This document shows, one piece after another, positions 42,483-52,118 of a DNA stretch of 64,000 bases. The notes beneath the pieces were generated by a model that saw nothing but the letters and a program-made list of their open reading frames with translations, was not told where the DNA came from and made no database searches. This DNA comes from Brevibacterium sp. UCMA 11754 (GTDB taxonomy: Bacteria > Actinomycetota > Actinomycetes > Actinomycetales > Brevibacteriaceae): NCBI RefSeq assembly GCF_021532275.1, contig NZ_JACBOT010000031.1:124001-188000 (forward strand), given 5' to 3'. Position 1 is the stretch's first letter. Every line of letters begins with the position of its first letter. A program made the position numbers and the translations under genes.

Positions 42483-43367
42483 TCACCTCGGTGAAACAGA
42501 AGTTGACGCGTTTGACGCCCTCACGGCGGTTTCAGGCGGCATCTCGGTCGGTCGCTCGGCCCAGGCACCGACCAACGGCCCGGTGATCATGACGCCGTCG
42601 GCTTCGACCAGTTCAGCGTGAAGCCTGTCGCCTAGAGTGTCTGGGTCCACTTCGGCAGCTGTGACGACACCAAGCTTTTCCATCAGTGGCAGTGCGCCGA
42701 TCACGACATCTGCCCAGCCGTACGTCGGCATCTGTTCACCTCCCCAAACCCGTGATTCCAAATTCATCTCCGGATTCGGCAATCCTGCTCCAGTGAACGT
42801 CGAGAACAGGGCGTGCCCCATACGCGGCTCGATCTTGGCTCTTCTCATGGTTTCCTGGAACCAGTCATAGATCTGTCGCCACAGAGGGGTCTCGGGTGCA
42901 GACCACCAATAGCTCATATCCGGCTCCTGAAGACAGATGAGACCTCCGGGCCTTACTCTCGTCGCCGCTCGGCGGAGAGCTTCTGTTGGGTCCTCAAGAT
43001 ACATATAGACGAGACGTCCGACTACGGCGTCGAAACCGTCCTCTACCCCGTCAAGCGTTTGGACATCGGCGGCACGGAACTCGACATTATCGATTCCCAT
43101 GGCCGAGAAATACTTCTGTGAGCGGCTGGCGGCAATCGCATTGCGGTCGACGCCGACGACAGATCCTTCGGGGCCGACGAGCTGCGCCGCGAGCATTGAG
43201 ACATTCCCCGAACCGCTGCCCAGGTCAAGCACACGTGAACCAGGTCTCAAGCCTGCCGTTTCCAGCAGACGTTGAGTGATCGGGTCCAGAAGCTGTCCCT
43301 GAGCAAGTAGCCGTTGTTGTTCGGCATCACCCTGAGTGAACAGATATTCGCGTCCTGAATATGTCAT
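42483..43367 (-). CDS. Class I SAM-dependent methyltransferase
   Basis: 294 residues. Motif I is VLDLGSGSGNVSMLAAQLVG, and the following acidic residue is in VVGVDRN. The second part contains DAVVGRLVYMYLEDPTEAL and the GGLICLQEPDMSY strand. It belongs to the UbiE/arsenite-type small molecule methyltransferases; the substrate is unknown. TATACA (43379-43374) lies six bases before ATG 43367, so leaderless translation is likely. The gene stands between two decayed regions. Confidence 0.87.
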   Translation of the reverse strand: MTYSGREYLFTQGDAEQQRLLAQGQLLDPITQRLLETAGLRPGSRVLDLGSGSGNVSMLAAQLVGPEGSVVGVDRNAIAASRSQKYFSAMGIDNVEFRAADVQTLDGVEDGFDAVVGRLVYMYLEDPTEALRRAATRVRPGGLICLQEPDMSYWWSAPETPLWRQIYDWFQETMRRAKIEPRMGHALFSTFTGAGLPNPEMNLESRVWGGEQMPTYGWADVVIGALPLMEKLGVVTAAEVDPDTLGDRLHAELVEADGVMITGPLVGAWAERPTEMPPETAVRASNASTSVSPR

Positions 43368-43532
43368 GTCTCATGTATAGGGCGACCTTACTCGACGGTC
43401 AACGCGTCGAGTTGCATCAACACAAATGCCCGCGAACCACCTGTGCGGTGCTACTTTCCAAAGAGCAGGACACGCCTCTGAACCCGCATCGAGGCAGCGG
43501 AATCGTCCCGAGCCCCCTGCGCCATGTGTCTG

Positions 43533-44076
43533 CGAGCGAGAGCGCCAAACGGCGTTCCCACACCTTGACCGAAACCGGCTCCCGTCACCACTCGGTGGCA
43601 TTCCTGAGCTCTCCGGCATATCGAAGGGCACATTTATCACTCCCCCACAGAACTCCAGCCGTTCCTCCTCTAGTCGGAGAAGACGACCATCCACACCGAA
43701 GAACGAGCGCACCGATCCGACACAGGCCGCACCTGTCAAGGCAGATGCCGCTCCCGCCTCCTTCGCCGAGCTGGGCGTTCCCGCTCCTTTGGTCGACAAT
43801 CTGCGCAAGGAAGGCAAGACTCTCGCCTTCTCGCTTCCCATGGTCGCCCGCCTCGCGGAGACGACACGGTGTGGTCCGCGGAAGAACCGTCGTCCTCGAG
43901 GCTCATCCTGGCGCCGACGCGTGAACTCGCCACTCAGATCACGAATGTCATCGATCCGCTGGCTCAGGCCTACGGGATGAAGACCACGACGATTTTCGGA
44001 GGCGTGAACCCGGAAACGCAATCGTGGCCAAGATGAAGCAGGAAACTCACGCACGGGCTACTCGACCAGCAGCTGA
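43533..44076 (+). pseudogene. Decayed duplicate of the DEAD-box helicase with its leader
   Basis: From 43533 the sequence aligns to 33694 onward. The helicase start codon ATG (33779) is ATA here (43618). The coding part matches (ADAAPASFAELGVPAPLVDN) until 43820, where exactly 90 bp are missing between GGCAAGAC and GGCAAAAC repeats of the parent, removing the Q motif and Walker A. A frameshift follows near 43895, and about 1.2 kb are missing before a recognisable last segment (SRTGYSTSS and TGA at 44074-44076). It cannot make a working helicase. Confidence 0.88.
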
Positions 44077-44107
44077 GCACGCCGCCGAAGACACGCAGTC
44101 GACGGAG

Positions 44108-44455
44108 TCACCATGCGCTGACTGACTCAGCCCCCACGCTCGCCAACAACCCGACGACCGAGACAAGTGCCATGCCGATCATCGCCGCGGCCATGATCCG
44201 CAATCGCACCTTGCCTGGCCGGACCACGAATCGGACGACCAGCAGCACAAGGTACAGCGCAACTACGGCAGCGCCGGTCGCGACCGCGACCGGCGCTGCC
44301 GTCCCGCTGCTCACAATGACCCACGCCAGCACGCTTGCGACGACGAGAAGGAGCAGTCCGCCCGAGACGATCCACACTGTCCCGGGAGAGCTGCGGAGCG
44401 CGGGCTGATCGCGCACCTTGGTTGGGTCAAGACGTTCGCGGGGGCGCTCACCCAT
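44108..44455 (-). CDS. Small membrane protein of unknown function
   Basis: 115 residues with a polar N-terminus (MGERPRERLDPTKVRDQPAL) and three hydrophobic helices (WIVSGGLLLLVVASVLAWVI; AVATGAAVVALYLVLLVV; IMAAAMIGMALVSVVGLLA). It resembles the small DUF-type membrane proteins common in actinobacteria but I cannot assign one. It begins after the helicase relic and shows normal codon use. The opposite-strand frame over the same interval looks like a shadow. Confidence 0.65.
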   Translation of the reverse strand: MGERPRERLDPTKVRDQPALRSSPGTVWIVSGGLLLLVVASVLAWVIVSSGTAAPVAVATGAAVVALYLVLLVVRFVVRPGKVRLRIMAAAMIGMALVSVVGLLASVGAESVSAW

Positions 44456-44631
44456 ACGTCGCAGTTTGTCGGCGAAGTATCTGTCTGGCTATGAGTGGCT
44501 GGAGGGGCTCTTACCCCGCGGAATAATCGGCAGCTACTGATGGCTGATGTACGAGCACGAAACTCCGGAGACGCGAGCGCAGCCGATTTGATCACGCCTG
44601 CGGCTTGAACTAAGACTGAGGCAACCGTCTG

Positions 44632-46170
44632 CTACCAGGCGGTGACATCTCCGACCGGCGCCAGGTCATTTCGTGCCCCGGCGGCGGCCACTTTGCGCCC
44701 GACGATGCGTCCGGACACCATGGCCCAGCCGATGTGCAGGCCGTGGTTGAGCAGTTGCAGCCCGCCCTGGCCCGTGGACCCTGCCGCCCACAGCCCGGGG
44801 ATTCCCACCCCGTCGGCCATGGTGACCTGCAGTTCGTCGTTGACAGCCAGACCACCGTCGGCGAGTGTGATGTAGGAGTTCATCGGCCCCAGGGCGTAGA
44901 ACGGCCCCCGGGATATGGGAGCGCCGAATTTCTTGCGGTCGAAGTCTGCGTCCACTCCCGACTCGGATGCCTCGTTCCATGCCTTCACGGTCCGTTTCAG
45001 CGTGGCAGGTTCGACGCCGATCGCTTCGGCCAACTCGTCCAAGGTGTCGGCTTTGTGGTAGACGTCTGGGCGGAACTTCTTGTAGTCCTCGACATAGGCG
45101 TAGGCCACTCCGGGGAAGGTGGAGACGGGATTCGGCCAGGCAGAGAACTTCCGCGCCACCATCTCATCGAAGATCATGAACCCGGTGCTGTCGGGATCGG
45201 CGGCCACAGCACGTGCCATGGTCTTGTCTGAGTCTTCGTTTGCCACTCTTTCTCCGACCTGGCTGATCAGGATGGCACCGGATTGGTACATCGTGTTGTT
45301 CGGGCCGATCCAGCTCGTCAGCGCACCACGGATGATGACCGAGATGAGGCTCTTCGGGAGCACTTCCACGGCCCAGCGGACGGCCTTGGCCATAATCGGA
45401 TGGTAGGGCAGGGACTTGATGAGGTCTGGACGTTTGGAGGGTGCGAAGCGCAGGCCTTCGTAGAGCCGGTCCATCTGCAGCATCGTCCCGCCGGCGGTCG
45501 CCCCGAGCAGAATGCCATCACCCGTATTGCCGGTATTCACAGCCGGAACTCTCGCGGCGTCCTCGCCCACGAATTCGGCCTTGAGGTCGTTCGAGGATGA
45601 GTAGTCTCCGGTGGCCAGCACCACGCCCCGTTTTCCGAAGAACTCCTGCCCGTTGGCGCGGGCGCCGATGATCTCTCCCGCGGCGTTGCGCAGCAGCGCA
45701 TCCACCCGCATCGACGTTCTGATCGTGACTCCGCGCTTGGCGCATTCCTTCGACAGTGCGGAAACGTAAGCAGTCGAGTTGGGAAGCACGTTGTGCATGC
45801 GCGGCTTCTCATAGGGCGGCTCCGGGGTCGGACCCAAGAATGCCACGCCGATGCTCGAGAGCCATTCGAGGGTCGGTCCGGCATTCTCTGCCAGAATCCG
45901 CCGCAGGCTCTGGTTCTCCCGACTCTCGAAATCACCGTTGGCGACCTTCATGTCCTCGATGAAGTAGTCGATGGAGTCGTTGACTCCCGCTCGGTACTGA
46001 TAGGCGGTGTTGGCGGCGGTGAAGGACCCGACCGATAGCCCTGTGCTGCCTCCGACCTTCGGCTGCTTCTCCAGGATCAGGGTGGAGGAACCGGAGGTGG
46101 CCGCGGAGATCGCGGCGCACATGCCTGAACCACCACCGCCGATCACCAGAACGTCGACTGTTGTGCTCAT
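44632..46170 (-). CDS. FAD-dependent dehydrogenase, 3-ketosteroid-dehydrogenase/fumarate-reductase type
   Basis: 512 residues. The FAD fold is VDVLVIGGGGSGMCAAISAA, with EKQPKVGGSTGLSVGSF after it. The C-terminal FAD contact is GIPGLWAAGSTGQGGLQLLN. GPFYALGPMNSYITLADGGL is the family's substrate-domain return. These enzymes desaturate cyclic ketones or reduce C=C bonds. ATG 46170 overlaps the stop of the next FAD gene (ATGA). It is the last of three adjacent flavoproteins; their substrates are unknown but the set implies sequential oxidations of one compound. Confidence 0.9.
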   Translation of the reverse strand: MSTTVDVLVIGGGGSGMCAAISAATSGSSTLILEKQPKVGGSTGLSVGSFTAANTAYQYRAGVNDSIDYFIEDMKVANGDFESRENQSLRRILAENAGPTLEWLSSIGVAFLGPTPEPPYEKPRMHNVLPNSTAYVSALSKECAKRGVTIRTSMRVDALLRNAAGEIIGARANGQEFFGKRGVVLATGDYSSSNDLKAEFVGEDAARVPAVNTGNTGDGILLGATAGGTMLQMDRLYEGLRFAPSKRPDLIKSLPYHPIMAKAVRWAVEVLPKSLISVIIRGALTSWIGPNNTMYQSGAILISQVGERVANEDSDKTMARAVAADPDSTGFMIFDEMVARKFSAWPNPVSTFPGVAYAYVEDYKKFRPDVYHKADTLDELAEAIGVEPATLKRTVKAWNEASESGVDADFDRKKFGAPISRGPFYALGPMNSYITLADGGLAVNDELQVTMADGVGIPGLWAAGSTGQGGLQLLNHGLHIGWAMVSGRIVGRKVAAAGARNDLAPVGDVTAW

Positions 46171-47600
46171 GCGTTGCTCCTCTGTTCTCGAGTTTGACTG
46201 CTGGCTGCGAGCTGGGCGGCGCTGCGGCCGGCCCATCGCCCGGTGATGTAGCCGGGGGCCAAACCTCCGGCGTAGCCGTAGTTCGACACACCGCCGACGT
46301 CGGCCCCGGCGGCGAAGAGGCCCGGTACCGGTCGCCCGTCGTAGTCCAGGACCTCGCCGCACGTGGACGTGGGCAGTCCGCCGAAGGTGAACGTGATGGA
46401 AGGCTGAACCATCAGCGCGTGAAATGGCGACGTCTGCGGAGCCCTGGCCGCAGAGGATACGGCAATGCCGTGTGCCGAACCGGAACCGTCCTCCGCGGCG
46501 GTGATGTAGGCGTCCACTGTGGCCCAGAGGTTGGCCCGGTCTATGCCCCAGGCAGCGACCTGATCCACGAGTTCTTCGAGGGTGGCGGCACTGTGGTGTT
46601 TGCCGCCGGCCCGGACTGCCGTGTCGAAGCGGTCGATGAGTCCCAGGCCGGGGAAGGATTCCCGCATCGCTTCGGTCCGGTGAACGTGATCATCGAAGAT
46701 CAGCACACCGCGGGCACCCGGCTGGAAGGTCAGGTCCTGGTTGAGCAGTTCATCACCGAGGGTCTCATCGGCGAACCGCTCACCGTGCATGTTCACCAGG
46801 ACGGTGTGTCCGGAGTAGTACTGGGAGTAGGGCAGGAACTCCTCGGTGGTGAACTGGTCCACCGGCCGGGGAAGCAGATGTCCGTAGAACGTGCTCATTC
46901 CTTTGGAGCTGCCGGCTCCGGCTGCTCGTCCGAGACGCAGTCCGTCGCCGACGCTTCCGGGGTTGGAGCGGAACAGCAGTCGGTCGGCATTCGGTCCCAT
47001 GTAACGTGACAGCGCCTCGGGGTCGCCCTGGAATCCTCCCGTGGCCATGACCACTGCCCCGGCTACGATGTCCAGCAGTCCGCCGCTCGATCGACTAGCG
47101 GTCACACCGGTGACCCCTTGCCCAGGGACTGCGCTGTACTGATGCAATTCGATGACCGAGGTGCCAGTGAGCACCTCGCCTCCGTGAGCCACGACCTCGG
47201 CGCGAGCGTGTTCAAGGAATCCCTGGATGTCAGTGGAGTAGCCGATGCCGAAGGTCATGATGTCCCATGTGGGCTCCTGCGACACACGAACTCCCATCTC
47301 CCGCAGTTCGCCCACCGAGTCCTCGTAGTCATCGACGAGGGCGGAGCCGTGGTCCGACTGACCCAGCGGTATCCGACGGTTGTAGGCCTCCGCGTTTGGG
47401 GCGGTCCAGAACATTCCGGCGGACAGAGCCGCCGATCCACCGGGGTCCGCGGATTTCTCCACGAGGACCACACGTGCTCCCTCCCGGGCGGCGTGCAGCG
47501 CTGCGGCCGAGCCGCTCACGCCTGAGCCCACCACCACGACGTCGGCATTGAGGTGGTCCTGTGCAGCTGGGGCCGCCGAGGTTGTCGCTGGCTCGGTCAT
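46167..47600 (-). CDS. FAD-dependent dehydrogenase, fumarate-reductase/KstD type (second of three)
   Basis: 477 residues. FAD motif: ADVVVVGSGVSGSAAALHAA and EKSADPGGSAALSAGMFW. The C-terminus has FTFGGLPTSTCGEVLDYDGR and GLFAAGADVGGVSNYGYAGG, where the family binds FAD ribityl and pyrophosphate. ATG 47600 overlaps the previous gene's stop by four bases. It differs from its neighbours enough to be an old paralogue with another substrate or step. Confidence 0.9.
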   Translation of the reverse strand: MTEPATTSAAPAAQDHLNADVVVVGSGVSGSAAALHAAREGARVVLVEKSADPGGSAALSAGMFWTAPNAEAYNRRIPLGQSDHGSALVDDYEDSVGELREMGVRVSQEPTWDIMTFGIGYSTDIQGFLEHARAEVVAHGGEVLTGTSVIELHQYSAVPGQGVTGVTASRSSGGLLDIVAGAVVMATGGFQGDPEALSRYMGPNADRLLFRSNPGSVGDGLRLGRAAGAGSSKGMSTFYGHLLPRPVDQFTTEEFLPYSQYYSGHTVLVNMHGERFADETLGDELLNQDLTFQPGARGVLIFDDHVHRTEAMRESFPGLGLIDRFDTAVRAGGKHHSAATLEELVDQVAAWGIDRANLWATVDAYITAAEDGSGSAHGIAVSSAARAPQTSPFHALMVQPSITFTFGGLPTSTCGEVLDYDGRPVPGLFAAGADVGGVSNYGYAGGLAPGYITGRWAGRSAAQLAASSQTREQRSNA

Positions 47601-48994
47601 TCTGTTCCCTCCGTCTCATCCGTGAGTTCTGTGGCAATGCGTTGGCCGACGGCATGGCCGAACACCGCCCCTTTGGCCAATGAGGACCCGGTCATATAGG
47701 CCGCTCCGTGGAAACCGCCGATGACTTCCCCGACTCCGAAGAGACCGTCGATGATGTCTCCGTCAACGTCTGTCACCTCGGCGTCCGGGGTGACCGTCAG
47801 ACCGCAGTAGGTGGTCGTCATCAGCGACTTCGCCGGATAGGCATAGAACGGAGCCTGCACGATCGGCGCCGGGTCTCCTACTCCGTTGCACAGACTCGTA
47901 CGTCCGAATTCGTCGGTGTCCTCGCCGATGGCCGCGTTGTATTCGGCCACCGTCTTCACCAGTGCATCGGCGTCGATTCCTGCGGCCCTCGCCAACTCTT
48001 CGAGAGTCTGCGCACAGAGTACGTGGCCGATGTCTTCGAGCGCGTCGATGTCCTTAAGCGGCACTCCGGGTTCGGACTGTGCCCGAACAGTGGCGTCGAA
48101 GATCTCGAATCCCAGGCCCTCCGGCTGCTCCAGCACGTCTCTGCCCAGTGTTTTGTAAGACTGGGACTCGTCGGTGAAGCGCCGCCCGGCACGATTGACG
48201 ATGATGGCACCCTGATAGTAAGCGGTGAGCAGTTCGTGGAACTCCTCCCCTGTCTCCGGGTGCGAGCCGTAAGTGCCGGAGACGAAGGACATATCGGCCA
48301 TGCCGGCACCGAGTTTCCACGCCATTCTCAGACCGTCACCGGTATTGCCGCGACCACCATAGGGAATGGCGTTGAGCTGGTACGGGGCGAAGGCCCGCAG
48401 CATATCCGTGCCCCGACTGAACCCTCCGGTGGCCAGGACAACTCCTCCACGGGAGCTGAACCGGACATCGCCCTGTGGGGAGGCAGCCACGACGCCGGTC
48501 ACCCGGCTGCGGGGCCCGCGCACCAGAGTGTGCGCGCGATGTTCCATGTAGGTGAGACCGCCGGCGTTCTCGAAGTCGCAGTGGAGTCCGGCGATGACGT
48601 CCTTGATCTCCGACAGGTGGCTGCGCTTGGCGGACTGCCCCGAGCTGATGGAGATCTCTCGAAACTCCACGCCGTGGTCCTTGAGCCAGCGATAGGTCTC
48701 ATCCTGACGATCCAGGAACACCTCGAGAAGATCGGTACGGTTGAGGTGATCCCCCACGTCAAGCAGATCCTTGAGGAAGAGCTCACGGTCATCGTGCTCT
48801 CCGTGCGCAGTCTGCTCCTGGGTTCCGGAGAAGGCGAAATAGCCTCCGCTCATCACTGAGGAGCCTCCGCGGGCATCGGTCTTCTCAAGGAGTGCGACAC
48901 TGAGCCCAGCCTCGGCCGCCGTCGTGGCGACCGTCTGGCCGGCAATGCCGGTTCCCAACACCACCAGGTCGACCTGGTGTTCTTTCACGCTCAT
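47597..48994 (-). CDS. FAD-dependent dehydrogenase, fumarate-reductase/KstD type (third of three)
   Basis: 465 residues. FAD motif: VDLVVLGTGIAGQTVATTAA with EKTDARGGSSVMSGGYFAFS. The C-terminal TTYCGLTVTPDAEVTDVDGD and GLFGVGEVIGGFHGAAYMTG match the flavocytochrome c/fumarate-reductase flavoprotein pattern. It is tightly coupled (ATGA) to the MHS transporter upstream and the FAD gene downstream. Similar FAD subunits with an MHS transporter occur in tricarballylate use (TcuA-TcuC), but no TcuB is present here. Confidence 0.9.
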   Translation of the reverse strand: MSVKEHQVDLVVLGTGIAGQTVATTAAEAGLSVALLEKTDARGGSSVMSGGYFAFSGTQEQTAHGEHDDRELFLKDLLDVGDHLNRTDLLEVFLDRQDETYRWLKDHGVEFREISISSGQSAKRSHLSEIKDVIAGLHCDFENAGGLTYMEHRAHTLVRGPRSRVTGVVAASPQGDVRFSSRGGVVLATGGFSRGTDMLRAFAPYQLNAIPYGGRGNTGDGLRMAWKLGAGMADMSFVSGTYGSHPETGEEFHELLTAYYQGAIIVNRAGRRFTDESQSYKTLGRDVLEQPEGLGFEIFDATVRAQSEPGVPLKDIDALEDIGHVLCAQTLEELARAAGIDADALVKTVAEYNAAIGEDTDEFGRTSLCNGVGDPAPIVQAPFYAYPAKSLMTTTYCGLTVTPDAEVTDVDGDIIDGLFGVGEVIGGFHGAAYMTGSSLAKGAVFGHAVGQRIATELTDETEGTE

Positions 48995-50346
48995 AATGCA
49001 CTCTCTGCTTCCTTGACCGCACCGCGGTCATCGTCGTAACCGCCGAGTTCCTCGAGCGGAGTCTTATGTGTTTCTTCAGCCGTCGCCACCGCGATCGCAG
49101 AGACGACGCAGGCTACGGTCGTGAGTGCCGCAGCCGGCCACCACGAGTCAGCATTGGCCGTCGAGATGGCCTGGATGATCGTCGGCGAGAAGCCGGTGAC
49201 CACGATCCCGATCTGCAGACCGATGGCCATGCCGCTGACTCGATACCGGACGTTGAACATCTCGGCGAAGAACACCGGGTACACGGCGTTGGTGCAGGCG
49301 AAGGCGATCGTGATGGACAGGAAGATCCCCAGGAAGATCATCGGGACGTTGGCCGCACCCACCGCCCAGAAGAACTGCCACACGGCCACGGCACCGATGA
49401 CATTGCCGCCGATGAGCACGGGTTTGCGGCCGATCCGGTCGCTGAGGGCGGCGAAAAGAGGTTGGGTGAAAAGCGCGGTGGCGTAGCCGAACAGGGTGAT
49501 CCACAGGACCACCGAGGCGTCGATTCCAACGACATTGGTGGCAAAGGTCAGGCCGTAGACCGGGACAGTGGTGCTGATGACAAGGAGGAAGGACGCGAAG
49601 ATCACTCGGATCACGTCCCCTGGCTGACGTTTGAGAAGCACACCGATGGGGGCCTTGGGAATTGCGTTCTCCGCCTTCTGCTCATGGAAGATCTTCGGGT
49701 CCTCCAGGCTGCGCCGAATGATCAGCCCCGCGACGACGATCACTGCGCTTGCCCAGAACGGCACGCGCCAACCCCAACTCTGAATGTCCTCATCGGACAG
49801 GGACGATACCCAGAGGAAAGCCAAGGTCGCGAGAATGTAGCCGAACCAGATTCCTGAGACCAGCCAGGAGGTGAAGAGTCCGCGGCGACCTGCGGGAGCA
49901 TGTTCGAGAGTCAGCGAGGCGGCACCTGCCAACTCCCCTCCCACGGAGAGGCCCTGCAGCAGACGCATGAGGACCAGTAGAGCCGGAGCCCAGAGTCCGA
50001 TCGCTGCATAGGACGGCAGGCAGCCGATGATGAAGGTGGCGACGCCCATGATCAACAGGGTCACGATCATGATGTTCCGGCGGCCGAAGCGATCGCCGAA
50101 GTGCCCCGCGAGGAAGCCGCCGAGGGGGCGTGCCAGATAGGCAACCCCATAGGTAGCCAGCGACAGGAGGAGACCAGTAGCACCGGAGTCGGGGAAGAAC
50201 ACGCGGGAGAACACCAGGGCGGACGCCGAGGCGTAGATGTACATGTCGTAGTACTCAAGGGCGCTGCCGAAGAATCCGGCCAATGAGGATCTGATGCCCT
50301 GGTTCTTCTTTGTCGATGTGTCCGTGCCGAGGGAGGTTGCTCTCAT
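48991..50346 (-). CDS. MFS transporter, metabolite:H+ symporter (MHS) type
   Basis: 451 residues with about 12 hydrophobic segments. MHS/ShiA/CitA-type features: SLAGFFGSALEYYDMYIYAS at the start, RPLGGFLAGHFGDRFGRRNI in the first cytoplasmic loop and ALSDRIGRKPVLIGGNVIGA between halves. This subfamily imports organic acids such as shikimate, citrate, tricarballylate or aromatic acids with protons. It is the uptake system of the FAD-SDR cluster. ATG 50346 lies 47 bases after the SDR gene. Confidence 0.92.
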   Translation of the reverse strand: MRATSLGTDTSTKKNQGIRSSLAGFFGSALEYYDMYIYASASALVFSRVFFPDSGATGLLLSLATYGVAYLARPLGGFLAGHFGDRFGRRNIMIVTLLIMGVATFIIGCLPSYAAIGLWAPALLVLMRLLQGLSVGGELAGAASLTLEHAPAGRRGLFTSWLVSGIWFGYILATLAFLWVSSLSDEDIQSWGWRVPFWASAVIVVAGLIIRRSLEDPKIFHEQKAENAIPKAPIGVLLKRQPGDVIRVIFASFLLVISTTVPVYGLTFATNVVGIDASVVLWITLFGYATALFTQPLFAALSDRIGRKPVLIGGNVIGAVAVWQFFWAVGAANVPMIFLGIFLSITIAFACTNAVYPVFFAEMFNVRYRVSGMAIGLQIGIVVTGFSPTIIQAISTANADSWWPAAALTTVACVVSAIAVATAEETHKTPLEELGGYDDDRGAVKEAESAL

Positions 50347-50393
50347 GGAAGGACTCCTTTGTCCGTCAGTATGTGGCTGTAAGAAGGTGGTTG

Positions 50394-51209
50394 TCAGTAG
50401 GTGCTTCGTCCGCCTGAGGCGTCGAAGACGAATCCGGTGGTGAAGGAGGCCTCAGGAGACACGATGTACTCGACGAGGGCGGCGATCTCATCCACGGTCC
50501 CGAAGCGGCCCACGGGGATCAGCGCTCGCTGCGCGTCCTGGCGTTCATCCGTCATGCCATGGATAAGCGGTGTCTCCACGGATGCAGGGGCCACCGCGTT
50601 GACGGTGACCCCAGACGAGGCAGTCTCCCGCCCCACGGATTTCACCATGCCGATGACGCCGGCCTTGGACGCGGAGTACGCTGACATCTGCGGGTTGCCC
50701 TCTTTGCCGGCGATCGAGGCGATGTGCACGATGCGGCCGTATCCTGCCGGCAGAAGATGAGCCAGTGCTGCCCGGGTGACGGCGAAGGCTCCGCTGAGAT
50801 TGATGCCGACGATCCGGTCGAAGGTGTCCTGGCTGGTGTCCACGGCCGCCGCAACCGGGCCGAGGACGCCGGCGCAGTTGACCACGATCTCCACCCCGCC
50901 GAGGCGGTCGACAGCTTCGGCGACCGCGCGGTCCACGGAGGCTGAGTCGGACACGTCAACGGGAATTCGGTGGGCCGCTGCCGAGTCCTCCGGCCAGTTC
51001 GCTGACTCCAGGTCAAGACCGGCCACGGTGTATCCCCGCGCAGTCAGGCGGGAAACGATAGCCGCTCCCATACCGCTGGAGGCCCCGACGACAAGGGCTC
51101 GTTGAGACTGCGCCCGGCCGCTGCCGGCATCTCCTGTCTCGCCGTAGTCACCAGCCTCTCTCCCGCCGTCGGCAGGTGCACGGTCGGTCGCGTTCAGCAT
51201 GTCGCCCAT
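50394..51209 (-). CDS. Short-chain dehydrogenase/reductase
   Basis: 271 residues. NAD(P) motif ALVVGASSGMGAAIVSRLTA (TGxxxGxG variant starting with Gly), NCAGVLGPVA as the NNAG element and YSASKAGVIGMVKSVG with catalytic Tyr and Lys. A polar N-terminal extension of about 35 residues precedes the fold. The gene overlaps the end of the upstream SDR by 16 bases. It probably oxidises an alcohol intermediate in the pathway of the three flavoproteins. Confidence 0.9.
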   Translation of the reverse strand: MGDMLNATDRAPADGGREAGDYGETGDAGSGRAQSQRALVVGASSGMGAAIVSRLTARGYTVAGLDLESANWPEDSAAAHRIPVDVSDSASVDRAVAEAVDRLGGVEIVVNCAGVLGPVAAAVDTSQDTFDRIVGINLSGAFAVTRAALAHLLPAGYGRIVHIASIAGKEGNPQMSAYSASKAGVIGMVKSVGRETASSGVTVNAVAPASVETPLIHGMTDERQDAQRALIPVGRFGTVDEIAALVEYIVSPEASFTTGFVFDASGGRSTY

Positions 51210-52021
51210 CCACCGTTGACGTCCAAGCTGGTGCCGGTGATGTAGCTGGCTCGGCTGCCGGCCAGGAACGCGATGGAGTCGGCGACTTCCTCCGGCTCTG
51301 CAAAGCGATTCATCGGCACCGACGACAGCAGCCTCTCGTCGGCCGGTACCGAACCCATCATCGGGGTCCGGACGTAGCCGGGTGCGACTCCGTTGACCCG
51401 GATGTGGGAGTCGGCGAGTTCGTGGGCGATGCTCACGGTCAGGTTGTGCAGGGCTGCCTTCGTAGCACCGTAGGCGACCGTGCTCGGGATGAAGGGCCCG
51501 AAGTGGGAATCATGCGGGGCTCCGGTGCCGGTCCTGGCAGTGATCGAGAGGAGGTTGATGATGCTCGCGGTGCCGTCGGTCGGCATGAACCTGTAGGCCT
51601 CGCGCATGAGGTAGAAGGGTGCACTCAGGTTGACCGCAAGGACCGTGTTCCAGAGATCATCATCGAGATCGAAGAAGCGGATCTTCTCCCCGTTCTTCTT
51701 CGGTGAGATGCCCACGGCGTTGACGATGAGGCCGATCGGGGCGAGGTTTCCGGCAAACTCTGCCAATTCCCGGTTGACGCTGGACTCGGTGAGGTCCCCG
51801 GAGAAACCGTGGTGTGTCGCCTCTCCGGTCGTCGGCAGACTATTCGCGAGGGACTCGGCTGCTTCGCTGTTGGAGTCGGCCACGACCACTGCGTATCCTT
51901 CGTCTGCCATTCGCCGGCAGATCACACTGCCGATTCCTCCGGCTCCGCCACTGACGATTGCGGTGCGCAGTTCGTGATCGGGTCGGTTCTCCGGAAACGG
52001 CTGTGCAGGGCTCGTGGTCAT
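51194..52021 (-). CDS. Short-chain dehydrogenase/reductase
   Basis: 275 residues. Cofactor motif AIVSGGAGGIGSVICRRMAD, NAVGISPKK at the NNAG position, catalytic VAYGATKAALHNLTVSIAHE. The closing ITGTSLDVNGGWATC is normal for SDRs. The start at 52021 (MTTSPAQPFP) has GGGAGAAACC before it. It is the first gene of the cluster, divergent from the IclR regulator at 52107, with which it shares a short promoter region. Confidence 0.9.
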   Translation of the reverse strand: MTTSPAQPFPENRPDHELRTAIVSGGAGGIGSVICRRMADEGYAVVVADSNSEAAESLANSLPTTGEATHHGFSGDLTESSVNRELAEFAGNLAPIGLIVNAVGISPKKNGEKIRFFDLDDDLWNTVLAVNLSAPFYLMREAYRFMPTDGTASIINLLSITARTGTGAPHDSHFGPFIPSTVAYGATKAALHNLTVSIAHELADSHIRVNGVAPGYVRTPMMGSVPADERLLSSVPMNRFAEPEEVADSIAFLAGSRASYITGTSLDVNGGWATC

Positions 52022-52094
52022 GGTTTCTCCCTTGATCGACGGTGGTGACTCCCGTGACACTAATCACCGAACTGCGCAGTCTGCAATTGGGAAG

Positions 52095-52118
52095 TAGACT
52101 TATTGCATGATACGCAAT
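52095..52118 (+). promoter_or_regulatory. IclR promoter and palindrome over its start codon
   Basis: TAGACT (52095-52100) lies six bases before ATG 52107, a leaderless layout. ATTGC (52102-52106) and GCAAT (52114-52118) form a palindrome across the first codons, which an autoregulating IclR dimer could bind. The region is only 85 bp and also drives the SDR operon on the other strand. Confidence 0.6.

Noticed and set aside
43426..43980. An intact helicase-like ORF of 184 residues
   Set aside because: It lacks the Q motif and Walker A, has a lost start and shifts frame; it is the decayed copy described above.
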